A DNA stretch of 64,000 bases from NCBI GenBank assembly GCA_009746045.1, contig RPFO01000050.1, positions 1,175,381 to 1,239,380 on the forward strand, read 5' to 3'. Made by a program: the position numbers and the translations under genes. Below the pieces are notes generated by a model that saw only the letters and a program-made list of their open reading frames with translations, was not told the origin of the DNA and searched no databases. Shown piece by piece: positions 16,189 through 25,900 of the stretch (positions are counted from its first letter, which is position 1; each line of letters begins with the position of its first letter). Source of the DNA: Mesostigma viride. Taxonomy: Eukaryota > Streptophyta > Mesostigmatophyceae > Mesostigmatales > Mesostigmataceae.

Positions 16189-17990
16189 ACGCGCGCATTC
16201 ATGCATGTCGAGCTTGGCGAAGGTCAATCTGGGCTGTGGGGTGGGGCAGGTGAACTAAGGGGCCCAGAACGGGGGGGTCAGCGTTTAGGGTAGGAGCTGC
16301 ATGGGGTGGGCGAGAGGATGGGGGCTTGGGAGGAAAGAAGGGGGGAGGGGGTCAGGAGGGACAGAAGGGAGGTGTGTGAAAATGAGGTTAAAAGGGGTTC
16401 ATGGGGGCAGGGAGGGGGGGGATGAAGGGGGGGAGGGTGAGCGGGGGGCAGAAGGGAGGGGGGGGGTATGCGTGGGCGTACGAGTGGCTGTAAAAGTGGG
16501 CGGACGAGAGGTTGTAAAATGGGCATAGGAGTGAAGGGAAAGAGCGGGAATAAGCGTGCTTGTGGGTGCTTGTGGGTGGCCACAGATGCGATTGCGAGAG
16601 TGTGACACCAACATGTTTACGGACCCGGGGTGGAACACGTCTCGTTGCCACCACTCAGCGTATGCGCTGTGGGTGGCTTCCATGCGTGTGCTTGCGGGTG
16701 AACTACTACCACCGCATGCACCACGCGCTGGACCGCACGCATAGAGCACGTGATGGTTGTGTGCGAAACTTATAGTTTGACAACCATGACCTGTTGCTGG
16801 GTTCCGTACCATGGCAAACACTCGACGCACTGAACAACAGGGAAGATCACAACGACCATAACGCCAGGCTTCGCAAGCGCCAGCCCTCGTCTCATGGTGA
16901 CCATTACAGTGACCATGACCATCATACCAGGCTTTGCGGGGGCGACCCCTTCCAAGAGTGGGTGGGAGAGAGAAGTGTTGCTAGCTAACTAACTACCGCC
17001 GCACGCACCACGCGCTTGATCACGGAGACCGGCTGGTAGTGCCGCGCAGTGTCCAGCAGCAGCCCCCGGTAGCTGAACCGCGGCCAGTCCCGCACTACCC
17101 AGGGCGCGCCCTCCACCTCCGCCTGCCGCGTCGTGAAGTTGAACCGGACCAGCTGGGAGAAGGTCTCCAGGCCCCTCAGCGCGCCGTAGACCGTCGGCGC
17201 ATCCAAGTTCACCGCGGTCGAGTTGTCGGGCACCGTCAGCAGGTAGCTCTCGTCCGTGTCCTGGTTGAGCGTCTCGTCCGAGGAATGTACCGTCACATAC
17301 ACCTCCTGGATGCAGCCATCCGGCTCCGAGCTGGAGTCCTGGGGGATGCCATCGTGGAGCACGTGCGCCAGAATTATGCGGCGGTACCGGAAACAGGCGT
17401 CGTTTAGCGCCGCCGATTTCGTTTCGGCGGTCACGACAAACCGGAGGCGGCGCGACACGCAGGTGAAGCTCTCCAGGTCGCCGTGGGAGACCTCCTGGGG
17501 GAGCGGCCAGATGTACACGCTGGGGCCGGCGGGGGCCGACGCGTCCGTGAGAACGGGCACGGGCTGCGTCGTGTCGATGCCGTTCTCGATGACGTGGAGG
17601 CCGCCCACGCCCCCGTCGGTCGCGGGGTTGATGCGGATGTTGTTGATGCTGACAGCAGCGGGTAGCGAGCAAAGGGGGAAAGAAATGGCGGACAGAGTGG
17701 CAGCAATTCGAAATTCAAGCACGGCGTAACCACGATGGAGGAACGGATTCGGTCCTAGTTAGCATTGCGGCACGCGTGGCATGGGTCAGACGACGGCTCG
17801 GCGGGCACGCAGCGCAGTAAGAGAGCTCGATGCTGGATGCGGCATACCTGGAGCCACGCATGATTTCGCGTCGATGGCGTTGGGTCCTGGCTAACTCTCG
17901 CCTTGCTTCAAGCTGCTTATCCACATCGGGCTGGCCCGCCACCAGCGTTGCACACATCATGCAAATGAGGAACTTCGCGAAAGCAGCCAT
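12615..17990 (-). CDS. Beta-hexosaminidase, GH20, secreted or lysosomal
   Basis: It removes terminal N-acetyl-glucosamine or -galactosamine from glycans in the lysosome/vacuole or outside the cell. Exons on the minus strand: 17990-17848, 17648-17009, 16028-15796 and 13410-12615 (TGA), total 604 codons, all in phase. Exon 1 encodes a signal peptide ([19 protein letters not shown]). Exon 2 holds the GH20b-like N-terminal domain ending in [19 protein letters not shown]. Exon 3 has [14 protein letters not shown] and [16 protein letters not shown]. Exon 4 has the catalytic Asp-Glu pair in [12 protein letters not shown], then NSDMWYLDW and GGEVCMWSE, and the family's usual end near ERLWSDP and [15 protein letters not shown]. 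The length is normal for the family. The start is the only Met before the signal peptide. The junction WGVG/YPELWP restores a conserved GH20 stretch and fixes the GTGAGT donor. Intron 3 contains a 1.5-kb minisatellite. Confidence 0.94.
13411..13974 (-). other. Hexosaminidase intron 3, part next to exon 4
   Basis: This non-coding intron sequence lies between exon 4 and the 48-bp minisatellite. Short repeats such as ATGTCACA..CACCAAAACA appear around 13670-13745. No other feature is seen. Confidence 0.6.
13975..15486. repeat. 48-bp minisatellite in hexosaminidase intron 3
   Basis: About 31 tandem units begin CATCAATCCCATCACAGATA and continue AGAAGCATGGCTGGAGGAAC then CATGTGGA. Variants toggle at a few positions (ACAG/ATAG, TGTGGA/TGTGGC/TGAGGC), and two units near 15180 and 15470 end CATCCTGGAGAGGGCAT. 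As 48 is a multiple of 3 the array is open in several frames on both strands, giving a 16-residue peptide repeat ([16 protein letters not shown]). I read it as non-coding because it lies between two in-phase exons. Confidence 0.97.
15487..15795 (-). other. Hexosaminidase intron 3, part next to exon 3
   Basis: This stretch runs from the minisatellite to the GTGAGT donor at 15795. It contains no recognisable feature. Confidence 0.6.
16070..16245 (-). repeat. Decayed copies of hexosaminidase exon 3 acceptor edge, with (GT)n
   Basis: The real exon edge reads on the + strand CAGCTTGGCATAGGAGAGCG then AGTCGATCTGGGG (16003-16036). Copies follow at about 16077 (AAGCTTAGCGCAAGAGAGCG, AGTCAATCTGGG) and 16208 (CGAGCTTGGCGAAGGTCAAT, CTGGG). 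Between them lies a (GT)n run at 16135-16187. The copies keep the acceptor AG on the minus strand. Confidence 0.75.
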
Positions 17991-18992
17991 GACGATGATT
18001 GTATAATTACGGACGTACGGTATATTTACAATCACCTCTCAAACTTCAACAACCCCATTTCCCGCAAGGAATAAATCTGTCTCGCCGAAACTTCAGCAAG
18101 GAATGATGTTCTATGTGCAGCGGAGCAATGCACGGTGGACGAGCATGAACCCGAATGGGTGGAAGGAAAAAGCCAAACACGACGGGGGAAAAAATCCCGA
18201 CACTTTGCCTGCCTTGTCGTTACGAAACGAGAGCAGAACCTTAAGTTATCATCACCGTCGCGTGAAATTGTTACGCTAGCCAACCTGAAGGCCGCCCGGC
18301 AGTCGCAGCAGGCAGAACCGCCATGAACAACCCGCCTCGCGTGTGTATGGGCGGTTTATCCTGCCACGCCGTGCGTTGATGGTTGTTGTTGTTGTTGTTG
18401 TCGTGACTCGTTGATTATGATTCCCACGCCGCAACATGTGCATCAGAGATTCTTTTAGTGGCGTGCGATTCTACGTGCGTAACGACTTGTTGGGTGTCAA
18501 ACTGGTGCCGTCCATACTTCAGATACGCACCTACAATGTTACTCATGTACATACTTACCTCTGTTTGTTAGTCTGCGGCCAGCGGCCCATGTGCGGCGTG
18601 GTAAACAACTGAACGTAACTGAACCTCTGTTAGTTAGCCTCTTACATGTTAACCTCCTAATTATTAGTTAGCGGCGTGGGACACAACAACAACCACAACA
18701 ACATGTACATGGCTGAGACTCTCACCCCCTGACTTGGCACGTCTTCAGTGACATCCGGTCAGGCATCCTCTACTGGCAGCTACACGGCGGACAACCCCTG
18801 TTGTTGTTGTTGTTGTTGTTGCCCACGCCGCACATGCGTAGCAGAGATTTGGAAACGGCCGAGGATAACCCCTATCGAGGTATACCGTGTTCTCATCCGT
18901 CCGAGCTAGTACGTAAGACCTGGAACGCAGCACGCGCGTGCCCGACTGCCCGTGCGAGCACGAGCACGTACGGTCGTGGAGAGTAGACACTA
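17991..18992. promoter_or_regulatory. Divergent spacer upstream of hexosaminidase
   Basis: Together with 19606-19906 and the MITE between, this separates the divergent hexosaminidase (-) and cytochrome b561 (+) start codons. It must contain the hexosaminidase promoter, but I see no clear core motif. (GTT)n runs lie at 18382-18400 and 18800-18821; the latter, with CCCACGCCGCACATGCG after it, recurs inverted at 54770-54832. Confidence 0.45.
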
Positions 18993-19605
18993 GGAGGAGG
19001 GGTGACATGTCCAGCCAAAATTTCACGGGTACTAGGGTCTGGCCCCAAGGCTGCCGGTGGCTGCATTGGTCCGGCCCCTATATAAATATAGGGGCTGCGG
19101 CTGAAATAGCCTGCCGGCGGGTGGTCATGGCCCCCATATGGCGAGCCTACTGCCAAAGGGGATTTGCCACGTGGCAAGTGCTCGTCTGCTGCGTTGTCTT
19201 CACACGCTTCCGCGTTGGCTACAATTCGCTTCCGCGGACACCTGTCAGCGGGGAAAGTCCCCCCGGGCTTCCGGGGCAAATTCAGCAAGCGCTGCGGAAC
19301 TTCGATACTAAAATTTCGTTTTTTGTTCGTACCGTACAGCCAATCATTTTGCGCCCGGATCAAATTGTGATCTGGTCACTGAACACGAAAATTTCAGCGC
19401 GTTGGGGGTGGGCATATGGGGGCCGGCTGTCGGCGCACCGGTGGCGGCGCCCCAGGGGGGCGCTAGCATACTGGGGGCCAGCAAGTTTCATTCCGGCGGT
19501 TGGCATTGGACCCTGAGTTCAATATGGGGGCCGGACATTTCGACCTGGCGGTGGCGGTATTGGGCCCCCAAATAGCATGGCTGTATGTCACCCCTCCTAC
19601 ACTAG
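18993..19605. mobile_element. MULE-like MITE with TIRs and 10-bp TSD
   Basis: A perfect 10-bp duplication GTAGACACTA (18983-18992 and 19606-19615) flanks 613 bp whose ends are inverted repeats. The left end reads GGAGGGGTGACATGTCCAGC. The right end in reverse complement reads GGAGGGGTGACATACAGCC, with a few extra outer bases. The interior has several CATATGGGGGCC/GGCCCCCATATG palindromic blocks, one of them GGCCCCTATATAAATATAGG near 19072. There is no transposase. A TSD of 9-11 bp fits the Mutator superfamily. It lies between two divergent genes. Confidence 0.75.
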
Positions 19606-19906
19606 GTAGACACTACCCTAGCACCTGGCCAGCAGGACTGTCGATACTGTCCAGCTAGTCGATATGGTGCGCGCGGGTGCAATAACAAGTTACATACGTC
19701 TTACAAGTTACAACCCCGGTCGATGCATTTTTATCCCACTAGAAGACGCTATTGCGCTCGGTTGCGATGTTGTTTTTGCGAGCTGGCAATTTGTCCTGAC
19801 ATCGCATTGCAGAGGTGGCATTCCCGGAAAGGCAAATTTACGTTGCGTGGCAGTCTTCCTCGCCGTTCCATCTCCCGTTCATACCTTCAACACGCCATCT
19901 TTGAAA

Positions 19907-22900
19907 ATGCAGCAGAGAAGGGTTACGTGCATGAATTCACTTATAATTTACTTAGTTGTTGTAGGAAGTACGCTCTTCTACTCGGTGAATTGTAGTATGA
20001 CAGGGGTGATTCGGAATTCCACTGTGGGATGTGCCCCCTCTGAGCTTCCAGGCTATTCCTGTTCGTTGGTAGTCAGGGAAGGCCGACTAAAGGTGCGTGC
20101 AATGCTCTATGCGTCACACGATGCTGGCATTTCTTGTACCGGATGATCGTGAATTTATCTTGCCTCCTTCTATCGTATACAATCCTTTCTGCTTCTTCAA
20201 AACGGCGTCAGGCCACTGATATACGATATTGGTTTGTATTTCTTGCATGTCGTAATGCGTTCAACTGCACCAGGTTCATTGGGAGACGTTCGCCGACATG
20301 GAAACGGATACGGTTCGCATTGCTGCGGAGACTCCCGGACTCGTTGGCTACTTGGGAGTAGGCTGGAGCGCTTCAGGTTCAATGATCCCAGGCTATGCTG
20401 TGATTGGCTGGTGGGTTAACCCGTGACCAAATATATGGTATGGTCCATATGTATGGTGATTCTTTTATTTACGATCCTTCCTCTTTTTCTGGCTTTTTTT
20501 ATGTTGCATGCCGATCTCATCTCCGTTGTTCATCATTCTCACTCTGTATATATATATTCTATATAATTACATTCTTGCACGTCGCTCATGGTTCGTGCAT
20601 CCTATGTGCACGCTTGTCTTGTCTGCTCTTGGCACGATAAACTCAAAACTTCACCGTTTTTTATGCCTGTACCTTCCGTTCATCAAAGGGGGCGAAATAA
20701 ACTAGTTCAGCTGGCCTATCAGGTCTTGACCCCAAGCACCCATCGATGAGTGGGCAGTATCCCACACCAGCATGCGTGGATAGAGAAATAGAAAATAAAA
20801 CAACCACCATTCTTTTTTCAAAGACCTAATGGGAAGAAAGTTCTTGCTCCACACTCCCTGCGGCGGTATCACCCACACCTACACACCTTCAATATCCCCT
20901 TATTCCCCTATAAAGCTGCCCCTACTTCCTCCCTGTACTCCGTTCCCTCTTGCTCCTCTCTCCCCCTGTAATCCTCCACTTTTTTCCTGCTTCCTATTTT
21001 CTTCTTCCTGCTTCCTTCGTCCTTCTCCCCTCTGTTCTAAAATTGAGAGATTTATTTCTACTTTACGCAATCCCGCATCATCTAATTACATATTCTCCTT
21101 CCCCCCCCCTCCCCATGGATTCCTCCCCACGGTGTTTCGCAACCTCCCGACAGAGCCACCGTTGCTCTCTTTAATGTATCACAAAGCCAGGTTCCTCAAT
21201 TCCAGTTTCCAAATCCCTTCCTTCTTTTGTCGCTATCTCATCCCTTAAATTGCAATGCCAACGCCCCCATTTCCAACCCTCCTTCTCCTCCCTCTTTCGC
21301 TCACCCTTCCCCCTCCACCCCCTGACCTCCCCTACTCTCTCCCCCTACCCCTACCCCTACCCCCTACCCCCCTCTCCTCTTCCCCCCCCCCCTCCCCTCT
21401 CCCCCCCCCCCCCCCTGGCCCTCGATCCAGGCTGGATGAACCCCGCCCCGACACCGCCGTCGTGAAGGGCTACTTCCTCAAGGCCAAGAAGACGTCAGGC
21501 GTGATCGAGACGAGTGACATCCCCTTTGTCAACCGCACCATAAGCTACGTGGACGGGGTGACACGCCTGGAGGTGGCCCTCCGCTACATGCCCAACGGCG
21601 GCCGGTCATGCCCTTTGTGCCGCCTGCGCGCAAGCGGCGACACCAAGTTCAACTACGCATACACCTTCTCCTACATCACTCCCCGACTCACGGTACGCGC
21701 TTTTTGGCTTTTGGCTGAACACTCGGGTCTAAGGTAGCACCGTGCAGAGTAGTGTAGTGGGGACACCCAGTTGAAGTACGCATACACGTTCTCCTACATC
21801 ACTCCACACATCATGGTGGGCCTTGAAGCGGGCAAAGTGACCCCTATCTAGCCGGCATTACCTGGCAACGCCTGGCGATACCTGGCATTACCTGGAATCA
21901 CTTGGCATTACCACGTTGTTGGCTTTTTTATCAGCATGGTCTTGGTGGGTGCATCCGTGCGCGCACCCACCGCATGTGGTTGGGAGCACACATGGGTGGG
22001 TTTCGGACCACCTGCGCCCTGCGCTCGTTCTTATTGTCGCACACCATGCCATGTGGTTGTGCATCAGGGTCGGCGGCCGGCCCTCGTCGTAAGTCCTTGA
22101 GATGTTGACAGTTGTATAGTACCGCACGTCAAGGTGAATCGGGAGGTTAGCTACGCGTATGCTTTTCCATGACCGGCAAGCCACGAGCGTACATGTCTGA
22201 GCCCAAATTCAGTCGGTCTACTTGCATCAGATGCGTCTTTTCAAGACGCATCTGCTAGCATAATCGGTTACGGCTGTAACGCAGTATTTTGGCAAATGCC
22301 ACCAAAACGCAGCCTCAACAAACAAATCGAGCTGCTGCCGGCATTTCCATTCGACAGCAGCTCGTGCGACATCAACTCCTGCGCACGCCAACCCTCTCGC
22401 GCTGATCCCAGCTCTGCCCCCGGGTCTGCCTCCCTCGACGCAATGCTCTACACCAAATTCGTCGCCCATTCCCAAGAAAACCCGAACTTCCCATACCCAA
22501 TGAAATGTCCGCCGCTCCGGCGCCAGCCAGCGGGATTTTCGCGTCTTGGAAATCTTTATGCTCACGAAGGAACAACGTGCCGATGTTATCAAGTTCCTAG
22601 CCCGCCATGACGAACTTTTTCTGCCTACTCCTGGTGACAAGGTCACCAAGTCCAACAGGGAATGGCTGCTTCAAGAACCGGAGGCGTACTTGAAGGCAGT
22701 CATCATGTGCAGCTACCTGCGCTGCGATGCCCAGCAGGACTTCACCCCGATAGGCTATGCTGGCCTCAAGAGCCTCCTGCACGAGCGCAGACGGGCAGCC
22801 CCAGCAGCTGCAGCATCCTCGCAGAGCGGCACCTCCCCCAGCACGGACTCTATCCGAGCTGCAGTGGCGGAGCACCTGGCGCCGATGCCTGAGCAGCTTG

Positions 22901-25900
22901 CCGCCCTGAATGCGCCTGACGGCCCACTCAACGCTCTCGTGGCCAAGGTCAACAACATTGAAGCCAGAGTCGCACTTAAGCTCCAGCCTCAGTTTACTGC
23001 TACGCGAGAGCACATTGTCACCAAAGTGTCCGAGGCCACAGCCACTGTGACCACCCGCCTTAAGCAGGTGGAAGGCCGAGTCGGCCAAGGCACCGTGAGA
23101 CTTGAGGCAGTTGCTACCAAGGTAGACGCCCTGGCCACGCACGTCCCCGAGATCGCCGAGCGAACGGCCACCATCGCCGCCCAACCTGCCAGTAGGGCTA
23201 GTGATGACCCCTCAACTCGCGCCTCCTGGGCGGACCTACTCTTGAGCCAGGCAACCTCTACCACCACCGCCATCACCACCAAGCTCCAGGAGCTGGAAGA
23301 CACGTGCCGCGAGGCCGCAGACCGCGACCGTCGCCGCTGCCGGGTCATCCACAGGCGCTTCGACATGCAGCCGGGGGAGACCCCAGACTCTCCTCTCGAC
23401 GAGCTGAAGAAACAGCTCTTGGCGCGCATGGAGCTGCCAGGTGCGACACTGCAGGGCGCCTACCGCCTGCCCCATCCACGGGACAAGGCTGGGCCCCCTC
23501 CAGTGGTCCTCACCTTCAGCGACATCACAGCCCGAGTTCGGTTCCTCTCTCGCCGCAAGAAGCTGGTGGACACCTCCTGGTCGCTTGACGACGACCTGAC
23601 GCCAGCCCAGCAGTAGCAACGCCGTGACCAGTGGCCCGACTACATCCGCCACAAGTCCAGCCCCAAGAAGGCCCAAGTGTACTGGCGGGGCGGGGACCTT
23701 TACGTCAACAAGAAACTATGGAAGCCCCTTCGGGCTCCCCCGGGATTGAGCACTCAAGCTAGTTGTCTAGATGGGGGCAATCGATGATGGGATAGCTTAG
23801 GCATTACAGCACTTGAAATGATGTTAGCGCCCAGCGTTATAGTACCTTCAATTAGCTCTGGCACCTTGTGGCCATCAGCTTGCGCCTTAGCCGACGTCTT
23901 GAGCGGCCCACCTCACCTTTGTAGCATAAGCTATGCGTCAGCCTACCTATTGTATTGCACTGGTTGTATTGCACCCACAGTGTTGTGCCCCGGCATGCAC
24001 CCTGCTGTGGAGAGAGCGCTCTGTGGCCTGCCCACTTGCGGCAGTGAGAGAAGCTAGGGCGCCCTCCCTCCTTCTCGCTGTGTATATAGGGTTGAAGGTT
24101 CGTTTACTCTGTGTTGGCACCCACGTGACGCAGTCACGTGCTTATAAATTAATTAATGCTTTTCCATGCATTACTACATCTAATGTAAACATCTCAAAAG
24201 GCTCAAGTCCCTGTGGTCCTGCTCCCCCTGTCCCCCTTATTCTCTCACCCTCTCCCACTATTTCCCTCCCCCCTACTGACTGTCAGTCCTCCCCCGCCCC
24301 CCCTTATTTGTCCCTCCCCCCCCACTTTCCCTTCCCCCCCCCGCAGATGCACTCCCACGACGGCCACTTCACCCTCGACTTCCAGCACGCGCTCCCCCCC
24401 TCCCCCCGCGGCTCCCCCCGGCCCCCCCACGTCGGTCTTCACGCGCGGCGCCCACATGTTCGACAACGACGCAGTCGCCCACGGGCTCGCCATGATCGCG
24501 GCCTTCGCGCTCATGTTCCCCTTGGCCGTCTCGCTGGCTGCGAACGCGAGGCAAGGGGGCGGGCTGCTCAAGCAGGCGGCGCCGATCCGGGGCGTCTCTG
24601 CCTGGTTCCAGTGGCACCGCGTGCTGAACAGCATCGGCGCCGGGTTTGTGGTCGTGGGCCTCGCGATCGCGATCTCAGAGTTTGACATCGGGCGCATCTT
24701 CAGCGAGCACGCGCGGGTCAACCGGGTGCGTCTGATGATAGACATGGTGTTGTTCTCTAGCTAACAAGAATGACACAAACAGATGCAATAGCAAGCACGC
24801 ATGCAAGGATGTACCGCCCAGTAAAGAGATGTTTGTCATTTTTTTACAAATGCAATAATCGTGAGAATCGTGAGAAGAATTGTGAGGAACGGCCGGGTAA
24901 GAAATGTGGTACCGATAAAGAAATGTGGACCTGTGTTTGTCTCTTGATTTAATTTGGTCGCAAATTGCGAGGATCAACCGGGCGCGTCAGTAAGGTAGGA
25001 ATAGGGTTTAACTGGTGTGTGTGGCTGCTTTTTAATGCGGGGAAACGCCTGTTGCCTCATATACCTCACTTTGCACTCCCGATGGTCATCCGTGGCCCGA
25101 TGCTCGTACTCGCGTTTGTCTCCCTGTACACCCCACGCTGCGCGCTTTGAGTATTTCTCGTGTGCGTGTCGTTGGGCGCTGGTGGTCCGCATGTTCTGCT
25201 GCCTGGTTGTGGGGTGTGCCTAGTTGTCTGCGTGCCTGGTGGTGGGTGTGCCTGGTGGTGGGTGTGCCTGGTGGTGGGTGTGCCTGGTGGTGGGTGTCCC
25301 TGGTTGCCTGCGTGCCTGACTGGTTGCGGGTCTGGTTGTGTGCCTGTCTGGTTGCGTGTCTGGTCGTGTGGACTTTGGCATGCTGTCACCGGCAACTCCT
25401 CTTCCTTGTCCTCCCATCTCCCCCCCCCCCCCCCGCCCGCACAGCTCCACGCGGTGTGCGGCATCTTCTTCGGTTCCCTGGCACTGCTCAACCTGCTGGT
25501 GGGGTTGCTACGGCCGGCCAAGGAGAGCCTGTCACGGCCGAGGTGGTGCGTCTGCTACATCTTTCTCCTATCTTGGAAGACGCGTTGCGTCTGCTCTGTT
25601 TTTTTAAGGGGGGGGGGGAACTGGGGTGTCTGGAAAAGGGAAGGGCAACGTGTCCCAAGGGTGAACCCCGGTTTTGGGACCCGTTTGCCCAAAGCTAAAA
25701 TGGGACTGCGCGTCCAAGAAAGTCACCTGTTTGATCTGGTGGTTGCCGTGCAAGTTTGAAGGAAACACTGTGTTGGGGTGTGTGAAGGAAACACTGTTGG
25801 GGTGTGAAGAGGAGGTTTGCGTAGGCGAGGTGCAGGGGAGGCTTGTCTTCAGGGTGGAGGACAGGAAGAAACGGGTCTCAATCAAGCAAGTTCGCATATT

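Noticed and set aside
22296-23787. ORF1-like frame as a host gene exon
   Set aside because: It lies between exact target duplications, has its own tail, and related copies are scattered in both orientations.
24122-24140. Palindrome CACGTGACGCAGTCACGTG as a G-box regulatory site or origin
   Set aside because: It recurs at fixed distance from retroposon tails in six places, so it belongs to the elements.
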